From Segatella baroniae DSM 16972 = JCM 13447 (lineage in GTDB: Bacteria > Bacteroidota > Bacteroidia > Bacteroidales > Bacteroidaceae): a stretch of 64,000 nt of DNA. The notes beneath the pieces are model-generated. The model made no database searches and was not told the origin of the DNA. It saw only the letters and a program-made list of their open reading frames with translations. The stretch spans positions 186,001-250,000 of the forward strand of contig NZ_AUFQ01000003.1 in the NCBI RefSeq assembly GCF_000426585.1, in the 5' to 3' direction. Position 1 is the stretch's first letter. The number at the start of each line of letters is the position of its first letter. Positions 42,997-51,888 of the stretch are shown here, piece by piece. The translations under genes were made by a program, and so were the position numbers.

Positions 42997-45633
42997 TTAA
43001 TTTGATTCTTCAGAAGCAAGTCCTTCCTTTACATTGTTCGTTGATGAATCGTTGTCCATGTCGTCTGGAGCTGCATTTCCACCTACAGAGGCAAGAGGGT
43101 TGATGTCATTTTTGATTTCCTGATTCTTCATGGCCCATTTCGAGCGGCTTTCTTCTTCGACAGACGCTTCCAACTCTGAGCACATGACTTTGCAGACACT
43201 CGCAATGACATCGTTTTTCTTTTCCAGATTAATGAGCTTCACACCTTGCGTAGCCCGACCCATAACGCGGCAGTCTGCAACGGCAAGTCGAATTACGATT
43301 CCACTCTTATTGATGATCATCAAATCGTTTTCATCCGTCACATTCTTGATGGCAACCAGAAGCCCGGTCTTCTCAGTGACATTCAAGGTTTTCACGCCCT
43401 TGCCACCTCGATTTGTAACCCTGTAATCTTCCACTTGCGAACGTTTTCCGTAGCCATTTTCGCTGACAACCATAATCGTTTCTTCTTCGGGATTGTTGAC
43501 AACTACCATACCAACAACCTGGTCGTTTGCATCGTCCAACCTCATTCCGCGGACACCCGTGGCTGTCCTACCCATGGTGCGAACCGTATTCTCGTTAAAG
43601 CGCACAGCACGTCCATTCTTGTTTGCAATAATCAGTTCGTTGTCGCCATTGGTGAGACGAACGTCAACAACTTCGTCTCCTTCTGTAATATTGATGGCAA
43701 TGACACCGTTTGTACGTGGCCTCGAATAAGCTTCGAGACTGGTCTTTTTTACAGTTCCGTTCTTGGTTGCAAACACCACGTAATGAGAATTGACGAAGTC
43801 ATCGTCATTCAACCCTTTCAGGCGCAAAATCGCATTGATGGCGTCATCAGGTTCTATATTAAGCATATTCTGGATGGCCCTTCCCTTGGAGTCTTTGCCT
43901 CCCTCCGGAATCTCATAACACTTGAGCCAGTAGCATCTGCCTTTCTTCGTAAAGAACAGCATCGTTTGGTGCATGGTGGCCGGATAGATAAATTCCGTGA
44001 AGTCCTGTTCGCGATGACGGGCCCCTTTACTGCCGACACCGCCACGTGCCTGCTCTCTGAAGTCAGAAAGAGGAGTCCGTTTGATATAGCCCATGTGACT
44101 GACTGTAATGACAACAGGGTCGTTTGGATAGAAATCTTCCGGATTAAACTCGTGGTCATAAGGCTTGATCATGGTGCGACGCACGTCTCCATACTTTTCC
44201 TTCACTTCCAGAAGGTCATCTTTCATCACCTTCTTACATAGCTCCGGATCGTTAAGGATTTGATTGTAATAATCTATTTGACGTTCAAGTTCCTCGTATT
44301 CGGCGTGCAATTGATCCATCCTCAGACCGGTCAACTGACTCAGTCTCATGTCTACAATGGCTTTGCTCTGAAGTTCGTCAAGATCAAAACGCTTTTCAAG
44401 ATTCACCTGTGCATCGGACGGAGTCTTGCTGTTCCTGATGATGCGAACCACTTCATCGATGTTGTCACAGGCAATAATCAAGCCTTCCAATATATGTGCA
44501 CGTTCCTGCGCTTTCTTCAAATCATATTGCGTACGCCTGATGGTAACCTCATGGCGATGCTCGACAAAGTATTTGATACACTCCTTGAGGTTTAAAATTC
44601 GTGGACGTCCCTTTACAAGCGCAATGCTGTTGACAGAGAAAGAGCTTTGCAATGCCGTCATTTTAAACAGTTTGTTGAGCACGACGTTTGCATTGGCTTC
44701 CCGCTTGACATCTATGACGATACGCATGCCTTGACGGCCCGACTCATCGTTCGCGTTGGAAATGCCATCAAGCTTTCCTTCTTTTACCAATTCTGCAATA
44801 TACTCTATCAGTTGTTGCTTGTTGATGCCGTATGGGATTTCCGTAATGACAATCTTATCGTGGTCTTCGCCGCTCTCAATGTCGGCAGTAGCCCTGATGA
44901 TGATTCGCCCCCGCCCTGTCTCATACGCATCCTTGACGCCTTGAAGCCCATAAATCGTTGCCCCTGTAGGAAAGTCGGGGGCGGGAATATACTGCATCAA
45001 GCCATCTGTGTCAATATCAGGATTGTCAATGTATGCACAGCAGCCATCGATGACTTCACCGAGGTTATGGGTGGGAATGTTCGTCGCCATTCCCACGGCG
45101 ATACCGTTTCCTCCATTGACCAACAAATTGGGGATTCTCGTGGGCATGACCGTCGGCTCCTGAAGCGTGTCGTCGAAGTTGTTGGTCATATCCACGGTAT
45201 CTTTTTCAAGATCGTCCATGATATGCTCGCCCATCTTTGACAATCGGCACTCCGTATAACGCATGGCTGCGGGAGAGTCTCCATCCACGGATCCAAAGTT
45301 TCCTTGTCCATCAACAAGTTTGTAACGCATGTTCCAATCTTGCCCCATCCGGACTAAAGCCCCATACACGGAGCTGTCTCCATGGGGATGATATTTACCA
45401 AGTACTTCTCCAACGACACGGGCGCATTTCTTGTATGGACTCGTACTGGTGTTGCCAATTCCAAGCATTCCATACAGGATACGTCGATGAACAGGTTTGA
45501 ATCCATCACGCACATCAGGAAGAGCACGGGCAACGATGACGGACATGGAATAATCTATGTATGAAGATTTCATCTCTTCCTCGATGTTTATCTTCAAGAT
45601 GCGGTCTTGGTCAATTGTCTGATTTTCGTCCAT
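42997..45633 (-). CDS. gyrA: DNA gyrase subunit A
   Basis: This 878-residue type II topoisomerase subunit introduces negative supercoils together with GyrB. The breakage-reunion domain has the active-site Tyr-126 in AAMRYTECRLS; the quinolone-resistance region reads HPHGDSSVYGALVRMGQ. Ser-87 matches E. coli Ser-83, and Gly-91 takes the place of E. coli Asp-87. The C-terminal pinwheel has GyrA-box-like EQARGGVGSKGARHRE and repeats such as NGYGKRSQVEDYRVTNRGGKG. An acidic, Ser/Asn-rich tail ends the protein. Confidence 0.97.
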   Translation of the reverse strand: MDENQTIDQDRILKINIEEEMKSSYIDYSMSVIVARALPDVRDGFKPVHRRILYGMLGIGNTSTSPYKKCARVVGEVLGKYHPHGDSSVYGALVRMGQDWNMRYKLVDGQGNFGSVDGDSPAAMRYTECRLSKMGEHIMDDLEKDTVDMTNNFDDTLQEPTVMPTRIPNLLVNGGNGIAVGMATNIPTHNLGEVIDGCCAYIDNPDIDTDGLMQYIPAPDFPTGATIYGLQGVKDAYETGRGRIIIRATADIESGEDHDKIVITEIPYGINKQQLIEYIAELVKEGKLDGISNANDESGRQGMRIVIDVKREANANVVLNKLFKMTALQSSFSVNSIALVKGRPRILNLKECIKYFVEHRHEVTIRRTQYDLKKAQERAHILEGLIIACDNIDEVVRIIRNSKTPSDAQVNLEKRFDLDELQSKAIVDMRLSQLTGLRMDQLHAEYEELERQIDYYNQILNDPELCKKVMKDDLLEVKEKYGDVRRTMIKPYDHEFNPEDFYPNDPVVITVSHMGYIKRTPLSDFREQARGGVGSKGARHREQDFTEFIYPATMHQTMLFFTKKGRCYWLKCYEIPEGGKDSKGRAIQNMLNIEPDDAINAILRLKGLNDDDFVNSHYVVFATKNGTVKKTSLEAYSRPRTNGVIAINITEGDEVVDVRLTNGDNELIIANKNGRAVRFNENTVRTMGRTATGVRGMRLDDANDQVVGMVVVNNPEEETIMVVSENGYGKRSQVEDYRVTNRGGKGVKTLNVTEKTGLLVAIKNVTDENDLMIINKSGIVIRLAVADCRVMGRATQGVKLINLEKKNDVIASVCKVMCSELEASVEEESRSKWAMKNQEIKNDINPLASVGGNAAPDDMDNDSSTNNVKEGLASEESN

Positions 45634-45841
45634 TTATTTTTTCTTTTTTCTTATTTAAGAGCTCGCCCTAAATACATAAGAATCTCTTTTAAGCACATTT
45701 CCTTTTGATTTAAGACGTTTTACTAATTTTTCAAGTTGCTAAATTATACAAAATAACTGGTATATTCAAATTATTGGAATTAATTCACGCGAATTTACAA
45801 ATTATTTGCAGCTTATGATAATGTGCAAGAAGCGGAATCAT

Positions 45842-45869
45842 AAAAAAGGAAGCTAAAATTTTAGCCTCC
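45842..45869 (-). terminator. Rho-independent terminator after nqrF
   Basis: On the minus strand ggaggctaaaa pairs with ttttagcttcc (45848-45869) and is followed by six T (45842-45847). It closes the nqr operon upstream of gyrA. The remaining bases between 45634 and 45932 are AT-rich with no gene. Confidence 0.9.
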
Positions 45870-45932
45870 TTGCATTCGGTTGGTTCTTATACGCCCTTTG
45901 GCCAACAACCCTTGCTCAAGATTGAAGAATGA

Positions 45933-47201
45933 TCAGCCAAAGTTGTCATACATGATTGCATCTTGTTCAACGCCAAGGCTGTCAAGATAATCAGTAACGG
46001 TCTTAATCAGCATTGGGGGGCCGCAAAGATAGTATTCGCAATCTTCGGGAGCCTCGTGGTCTTTAAGATACGAATCTCTAATGCAGTTGACGGCGAAACC
46101 TTCATAGTATTTCACTCCTTGCTCGTCAGCGACAGGATCCTTCCTGTCAAGCGACAGATGAAAGTGGAAATTGGGGAATTCCTTTTCCAACGCCCAAAAG
46201 TCTTCCAGGAAAAAGGCCTCTACCAAAGCACGTGCGCCATAGAAGAAGTGCATTTCTCTGTCTGTAGTGTGCAGTGTCTTTGTCATGTGCATGATTTGGG
46301 CTCGCAATGGTGCCATTCCAGCGCCTCCGCCTATCCATATCATTTCTTTTCCAGAAGTGAAGTTAGGATGGAAATCTCCGTAAGGCCCGCTCATGAGCAC
46401 TTTGTCGCCAGGCTTTAAGCTGAAGATATAAGAAGAACCAATGCCTGTCGGTACGTCCTGAAATCCAACTTGCGGTCTGGGCAAGAAGGGTGTGCTTGCA
46501 ATACGAACAGTCAATGTGATGATGTCTCCTTCCGCAGGATAGTTTGCCATGGAATAAGCGCGCACAGTCGGCTCGGGATTGTGCGCTTTCAGGGAGAACA
46601 AGTTGAACTTTTCCCATGTCCCTATATAATCTTTTCCTATGGCCTCTTTGTCAAAGTCTTTGTCATAATCGATGCAATCGTATGCGGGTATCTTTATCTG
46701 TGCATACGACCCTGGGATAAAGTCCATGTGTTCTCCTGCCGGCAACGCGACTTTAAACTCTTTGATGAACGAACTCACATTCGTGTTGGATATGACTGTA
46801 CACTCCCACTCTTTTACCCCCATGACACTTTCGGGCACCTTTATCTTCAGGTCGCCCTTTACCTTGCATTGGCAACCTAAACGCCAATGGTCTTTTATTT
46901 GTTTGCGGGTGAAGTGCGAACGCTCGGAGTCGAGAATCTCTCCCCCGCCTTCCAAAACTTGAACCTTGCACTGGCCACAACTGGCTTTTCCTCCACATGC
47001 GGATGGAAGGAATATGCCGTTTTCATTTAGGGTGGACATCAATGAGCCTCCTTGTCCCACTGACAGTGTCTTGTCTCCGTTTATCTCTATACTTACGTTA
47101 CCACTTGGACTTAAATACTTTTTTGCCACCAGCAAAACGATGACCAAGAGGATTATCGTAACCAAAAATACTCCGATACTTACTGATATAAATTCTGTCA
47201 T
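45933..47201 (-). CDS. nqrF: Na+-translocating NADH:quinone reductase subunit F
   Basis: This 422-residue subunit is the NADH-oxidising entry point of the sodium pump. It has an N-terminal membrane helix (IGVFLVTIILLVIVLLVA), a 2Fe-2S ferredoxin domain with CGGKASCGQC and a later cysteine in RLGCQCKV, an FAD-binding segment (RAYSMANYP) and an NADH domain (MIWIGGGAGMAPLRAQIMH, YYLCGPPMLIKT). It is the last gene of the operon and ends at a strong terminator. Confidence 0.97.
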   Translation of the reverse strand: MTEFISVSIGVFLVTIILLVIVLLVAKKYLSPSGNVSIEINGDKTLSVGQGGSLMSTLNENGIFLPSACGGKASCGQCKVQVLEGGGEILDSERSHFTRKQIKDHWRLGCQCKVKGDLKIKVPESVMGVKEWECTVISNTNVSSFIKEFKVALPAGEHMDFIPGSYAQIKIPAYDCIDYDKDFDKEAIGKDYIGTWEKFNLFSLKAHNPEPTVRAYSMANYPAEGDIITLTVRIASTPFLPRPQVGFQDVPTGIGSSYIFSLKPGDKVLMSGPYGDFHPNFTSGKEMIWIGGGAGMAPLRAQIMHMTKTLHTTDREMHFFYGARALVEAFFLEDFWALEKEFPNFHFHLSLDRKDPVADEQGVKYYEGFAVNCIRDSYLKDHEAPEDCEYYLCGPPMLIKTVTDYLDSLGVEQDAIMYDNFG

Positions 47202-47218
47202 AAAGAAAATCCTCCGCC

Positions 47219-47845
47219 TTAAAATTTCAATCCGCTAAAGCATAGCATGGCCATGGCCATGAGCCCTACCGTTATGAATGTTATGCCTAACCCTTGCAAT
47301 GGTCGAGGGACATCGCAATATTCCATTTTTTCTCTAATGGCACCCATTGCGACTATAGCCAATGTCCAACCAAGACCGGAGCCAACAGCATAAGCAACAC
47401 TGTCAAGCACACTCGTTATCGCCTGCGTATTAGAGGGTTCCATCAAAATACGTTGCTGCATGAACAATGAAGCCCCCATGATGGCACAGTTCACGGCAAT
47501 GAGCGGTAGGAATATACCCAAGGCACTGTAGAGAGATGGCGAATATTTTTCCACGACCATTTCAACCAGTTGGGTAATACCTGCTATAACTGCAATGAAC
47601 AGAATGAAACTAAGATATGACAAATCGACTCCCGGAACGATACAATCAGGTCCCAAGACTTTGGTTTGAAGGAGATAATCGACAGGTACGGTAATCAGTA
47701 AAACAAACGTTACCGCCAAGCCCAATCCCAAAGAGGTCTTTACATTTTTAGATACGGCCAGATAGGAGCACATACCCAAAAAATAAGCAAAGATCATGTT
47801 GTCAACAAAGATTGAACGAAAGAATAAATTAACCAAGTGTTCCAT
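47219..47845 (-). CDS. nqrE: Na+-translocating NADH:quinone reductase subunit E
   Basis: This 208-residue protein with six membrane helices is related to RnfA and NqrD. The start NLFFRSIFVDNMIFAYFLGMCSYLAVSK and the end are typical, with conserved cysteines in the helices that bind the intramembrane iron centre (GMCSYLAVS and VNCAIMGASLF). It lies between nqrD and nqrF with gaps of 3 and 17 bases. Confidence 0.96.
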   Translation of the reverse strand: MEHLVNLFFRSIFVDNMIFAYFLGMCSYLAVSKNVKTSLGLGLAVTFVLLITVPVDYLLQTKVLGPDCIVPGVDLSYLSFILFIAVIAGITQLVEMVVEKYSPSLYSALGIFLPLIAVNCAIMGASLFMQQRILMEPSNTQAITSVLDSVAYAVGSGLGWTLAIVAMGAIREKMEYCDVPRPLQGLGITFITVGLMAMAMLCFSGLKF

Positions 47846-47848
47846 GTA

Positions 47849-48472
47849 CTATTTCTCCTTATAAAAAAAAGCACGATGCACCCAGATAACGCAGCCCACA
47901 AGAATGAGGGCCATTGCAGACATTGTCATCATACCATTATTCATATAACCAACTTCATACGCGCTTTCGGGAATGATTTGGAAACCCAACAAACTGCCGC
48001 GTCCCAACAACTCGCGCACGGCACCTACGATTACGAGAATCATTGCATAGCCCAAACCATTGCCAACGCCATCCAAGAAACTTGGCCAAGGTTTGTTGTT
48101 CATGGCAAATGCCTCCAGACGCCCCATTAAAATACAATTTGTTATAATCAGTCCTACATAGACGGAGAGCTGCACACTCACGTCATATGCCACCGCTTTC
48201 AAAACTTGACTTACTATCGTTACCAGAGCGGCAACAACAACTAATTGCACGATAATACGTATTCGATTGGGAATCGTTTTACGAATGGTCGCGATGATTA
48301 CATTGGAAAATGCTGTAATAATCGTAACTGCAAGTCCCATGACAATGGCTGGCTTCAGTTGCGAAGTGACGGCTAAAGCAGAACAGATTCCAAGAACCTG
48401 CACCATTATAGGATTATCCAGATTTAATGGATTGCAGAAAGCCTCTTTATTTTGTTTGCTAAATAATGACAT
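47849..48472 (-). CDS. nqrD: Na+-translocating NADH:quinone reductase subunit D
   Basis: This 207-residue membrane subunit is the partner of NqrE around the intramembrane iron centre. It has LGICSALAVTSQLKPAIVMG and LIITNCILMGRLEAFAM, each carrying a conserved cysteine, and six helices. It is followed three bases later by nqrE. Confidence 0.96.
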   Translation of the reverse strand: MSLFSKQNKEAFCNPLNLDNPIMVQVLGICSALAVTSQLKPAIVMGLAVTIITAFSNVIIATIRKTIPNRIRIIVQLVVVAALVTIVSQVLKAVAYDVSVQLSVYVGLIITNCILMGRLEAFAMNNKPWPSFLDGVGNGLGYAMILVIVGAVRELLGRGSLLGFQIIPESAYEVGYMNNGMMTMSAMALILVGCVIWVHRAFFYKEK

Positions 48473-48498
48473 AATATTTATTTTCTATTTGCACAAAA

Positions 48499-49137
48499 CT
48501 ATTTTTCTGGAGACAATGCCGCTTCTGAGATAAGACGTGGAAGTTTATACTTCGCCAAGCAATCCTTTAACATTTCATCTACACCATTGGAAGTTAAAGT
48601 CGCTCCCGTCACGGCATCGACCTCATTTTCAGGATTCTTGACAACCTTCTTGACACCCAAGACAATATCAGAAGAGCCTACCTTGAAGACCTTTTTGCCT
48701 ATAAACTTTTCTTGCCATGCTTGGTTATCCTTGATTTCCGCTCCAAGACCGGCAGTTTCACTTTCATGATTGAAATAGGCACCATAAACAGTATTCATAT
48801 CAGAACCATCAATTGCGATGAAGCCGGATATGCCGCCCCATAATCCCATCCCCTTGAGTGGAAAAACATAAACAGTCTTATTCTTCACCTTGCATTCGTA
48901 ATATACTAGACCGTCTTTATTCAAGGCCTTAACCGTTTGGTTATAAGTCTTTTCTGCTTCTTCGTTCGACAAACTACGAATATTCAAAGAATACAAAATC
49001 TGTTTCTTTTGATCCAAGGCCACATTGATGTCCTGCATCGGTTTTAGAGCCGTATAGACAAATGCCAACAGAAAAGCGACGACAACAACCAATACGGCAG
49101 AATAAACGACTGTATATGAGTTTGTGTTTGTTTTCAT
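48499..49137 (-). CDS. nqrC: Na+-translocating NADH:quinone reductase subunit C
   Basis: This 212-residue subunit has one N-terminal membrane helix (YSAVLVVVVAFLLAFVYTAL) and a periplasmic FMN-binding domain. The FMN is attached through phosphate to the threonine of DAVTGATLTSNGV. The rest includes GLWGGISGFIAID and HESETAGLGAEI, both typical. The subunit is shorter than in Vibrio but complete in motifs. Confidence 0.95.
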   Translation of the reverse strand: MKTNTNSYTVVYSAVLVVVVAFLLAFVYTALKPMQDINVALDQKKQILYSLNIRSLSNEEAEKTYNQTVKALNKDGLVYYECKVKNKTVYVFPLKGMGLWGGISGFIAIDGSDMNTVYGAYFNHESETAGLGAEIKDNQAWQEKFIGKKVFKVGSSDIVLGVKKVVKNPENEVDAVTGATLTSNGVDEMLKDCLAKYKLPRLISEAALSPEK

Positions 49138-49148
49138 ACTTTTTCTCC

Positions 49149-50309
49149 TTACTTAATACGATTTGCTCTGCGCGTGATATTTCTATCTACAACATAGTAA
49201 TCTATGAGGGGCGCAAACATATTCCCAAAGAATATCGCAAGCATCATGCCCTCGGGATATCCGGGGTTCATAACTCTTACGATAATAGCCATCGCCCCTA
49301 TCAAAAATCCATATATGTATTTGCCAGTTTCTGTTCGTGCAGAGGTTACCGGATCTGTAGCCATGAAAACGGCGCCAAAGCAGAAACCACCTAAAAAAAG
49401 ATGTTCGTACCACGATATGGATGTCATCCCCATGGCTTTAAAAACAAGCGCCAACGCAATGCCGCCGGCAAACACGCTTCCCATTGTCTTCCATGATGCA
49501 ATGCCAGTCCACAATAATATAATGGCACCGATTGCAATGGCAATGACGGAAGTCTCTCCAATAGAGCCAGGTATGAGTCCTATGACCATATCAGAGATGC
49601 CTGCATTCGGTGCAAGTCCCTGCCCTATTTGACTGAGTGGAGTTGCCATTGTAAAGCCATCAGCGAGATTGTTGCCCAATCCCAGGAGTGAGTTTTGCGC
49701 AACCCACACCATATCTCCTGTCATTTTTGACGAATAAGAGAAAAACAAGAACATACGTGCCCCGACGGCGACATTGAAGATGTTCATCCCTGTACCTCCG
49801 AAAATCTCTTTACAAAAAATCACGGCAAAAGCACAAGCTAGCGCGAGCATCCACAACGGCGTCGTGACAGGTATGATTAAAGGAATGATAATGCCAGACA
49901 CCAAATAGCCTTCCTGTATTTCCTCGTGCTTCCATTGAGCCCAAGCAAATTCTATCCCCAAGCCAACGATGTAGCTGACTAAGATTTTAGGCAATACGGC
50001 TAAAAAGCCATAGCAAAAGACTTCCAGAAAAGAAGCACTTGCCAATGTGCCGGCTGCCAGATAGTTTTGATAGCCAACATTATACATGCCGAAAAACATG
50101 GCAGGCAAAAGTGCTATTACGACCATGCTCATGATACGCTTTGAATCGATGGCGTCATGGATGCTGGAGCCACTCTTCGAAGTTGTGTTCGGCACGTAAA
50201 GAAATGTTTCCAACCCATCAAATACGCTCTCAAATACGTGAAGTTTTCCTCCCTTTTGAAAGTTTGGTTTAATTTTATCGAGATATTTTCTTAAACTCAT
50301 AGTCGTCAT
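49149..50309 (-). CDS. nqrB: Na+-translocating NADH:quinone reductase subunit B
   Basis: This 386-residue subunit has about ten membrane helices and carries the second covalent FMN and the ubiquinone/sodium pathway. It shows GGTGMNIFNVAVGARMFLFF and, at the FMN site, PGSIGETSVIAIAIGA. The start overlaps the nqrA stop by four bases. All helices are uninterrupted. Confidence 0.96.
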   Translation of the reverse strand: MTTMSLRKYLDKIKPNFQKGGKLHVFESVFDGLETFLYVPNTTSKSGSSIHDAIDSKRIMSMVVIALLPAMFFGMYNVGYQNYLAAGTLASASFLEVFCYGFLAVLPKILVSYIVGLGIEFAWAQWKHEEIQEGYLVSGIIIPLIIPVTTPLWMLALACAFAVIFCKEIFGGTGMNIFNVAVGARMFLFFSYSSKMTGDMVWVAQNSLLGLGNNLADGFTMATPLSQIGQGLAPNAGISDMVIGLIPGSIGETSVIAIAIGAIILLWTGIASWKTMGSVFAGGIALALVFKAMGMTSISWYEHLFLGGFCFGAVFMATDPVTSARTETGKYIYGFLIGAMAIIVRVMNPGYPEGMMLAIFFGNMFAPLIDYYVVDRNITRRANRIK

Positions 50310-51658
50310 GCGTTTTCTTTTCGTAATGTGTTCAGTCCCTCGCGAACAATCTTTTGCAGTGGCATTTTCGAACTATCCACAAATTCGGCCAGGGCGAAGT
50401 CTTCCGGACTTACTTCATAAATCCCCAGCTGCTCTTGCCTGTCGATGTTACCGGCAATAATGGACTTTATAAGATACTCTGCATAAACATCCATAGGGAG
50501 CACGCTGTCGTATTCTCCGCTCATAATCATGTGACGCTTACCGCCCTTGACACGTGCGTCCAAATCATATTCCTTGTTTTTGCCAAACAGCCATGAAAAA
50601 TAACTGCGTGAAACCGAGAAATTATTTAATCGGGGACTGATCCATCCTAAGATTTCATTTACATTGTCTCCCTCTGGAATACATGTGATTTCTGAAGTAT
50701 GGGCTCCTACATAGTCTTCGAGGGAACTAACGTTTCCTGTCAACGGGTTGCCGTTAATGATTCGAATATGTTCACTATGCAACAATCGCCCTTGCAATAT
50801 TGTGGAGAATGGTGCGCCGACAATGGTTTCGACATAGCAAGGATGGATAACTTCACTCCCTCCAATGGCGATGCGTTTTTGTAAATCGACCTTCCCCGTC
50901 AAAAATAGTCGACCAAAGAAAATCACAGACGCAGGATCCACTGTCCAAACAACTTCACCTTTATTAATAGGAAGAATATGATTGATTTGAACTCCAACGT
51001 TTCCAGCTGGACAGGGACCGTCGAAAGCATTGATTTCAACGTCTTTTGCGTTGAGCAATGCCGTGCTCTTTTGCTCAACGCTGACGCTCAAATAAACCTT
51101 GCCCATCGTGCTCAAGGCCGTCAGGCCTGTTTGAAACGCCTCCTCATTGCCTTCAAGCTCCGTTTCAAAGTCTGCTGCCAACGGCATGTCCCTAAATGCA
51201 GAAACAAAAATAGCCTTTGGCTCTGTTGTAGGGTTTGTGGAAATCGCGTATGGCAACTGATTGACATAACCAAACAAACCGGCTTCCAACAATGCTTCCT
51301 TGACTTTCTCACCACTCAAAGAAGAAACGTCCTTTTTCCCAAAGTCTATATAACCTTGCTCACTGTCAGTCTGCACTTTAATACAGAGGACTTTTCGTCT
51401 ATCGCCCCTTATGATGGCTGTAACTTTACCACTAACAGGTGAGGCGAACTTTACTTCAGGAAAATTCTTGTTGACAAACAATGCACTGCCAGCCTGTACT
51501 TGCTCTCCCTCTTTAACGACCAGTTTAGGAACGACCCCCTCAAAAGCAGCAGGCACCAAAGCCACTTCCGCCGGCAGTTCGGTCGAAATCTTTTCCTTGG
51601 TAGCCTTGCCTTTAAGGTTTAAGTTTAAGCCTTTACGTAACTTAATGACATTCACCAT
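50306..51658 (-). CDS. nqrA: Na+-translocating NADH:quinone reductase subunit A
   Basis: This 450-residue peripheral subunit on the cytoplasmic face takes part in quinone reduction. It begins IKLRKGLNLNLKGKA and shows NqrA segments such as VKEGEQVQAGSALFVNK, FASPVSGKVTAI, CPAGNVGVQINHI and IGGSEVIHPCYV. It is the first gene of the nqrABCDEF operon. Confidence 0.96.
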   Translation of the reverse strand: MVNVIKLRKGLNLNLKGKATKEKISTELPAEVALVPAAFEGVVPKLVVKEGEQVQAGSALFVNKNFPEVKFASPVSGKVTAIIRGDRRKVLCIKVQTDSEQGYIDFGKKDVSSLSGEKVKEALLEAGLFGYVNQLPYAISTNPTTEPKAIFVSAFRDMPLAADFETELEGNEEAFQTGLTALSTMGKVYLSVSVEQKSTALLNAKDVEINAFDGPCPAGNVGVQINHILPINKGEVVWTVDPASVIFFGRLFLTGKVDLQKRIAIGGSEVIHPCYVETIVGAPFSTILQGRLLHSEHIRIINGNPLTGNVSSLEDYVGAHTSEITCIPEGDNVNEILGWISPRLNNFSVSRSYFSWLFGKNKEYDLDARVKGGKRHMIMSGEYDSVLPMDVYAEYLIKSIIAGNIDRQEQLGIYEVSPEDFALAEFVDSSKMPLQKIVREGLNTLRKENA

Positions 51659-51751
51659 AGTTTAGAAACTACATTTATTTAAATACTTCAAAATAATCAA
51701 ACCATCTTTTTTGACATAAGACCCAAGATACATATTGCCCGAAATCTCGTG

Positions 51752-51759
51752 CAAATATA
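51752..51759 (-). promoter_or_regulatory. -7 box of the nqr operon promoter
   Basis: The minus strand reads TATATTTG, matching TAnnTTTG, 93 bases before the nqrA start. The -33 position has TTTT instead of TTTG. Confidence 0.5.
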
Positions 51760-51800
51760 ATCAAAATTAAATGTATGTAAAAATAAAACAACTTTTTATT

Positions 51801-51831
51801 TTAGTATTCACCATTTAAAATGTAATTTTGT
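51801..51831 (+). promoter_or_regulatory. Probable tamB promoter
   Basis: TTTA (51801-51804), 19 bases, then TAATTTTG (51824-51831). The -7 box is exact and the -33 box has one mismatch. It is divergent from the nqr promoter. Confidence 0.5.
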
Positions 51832-51888
51832 AATACAAATTCAGAACGATTTCAGCTGAAAAGGATAGCTCATATATTAAATGGCTTT

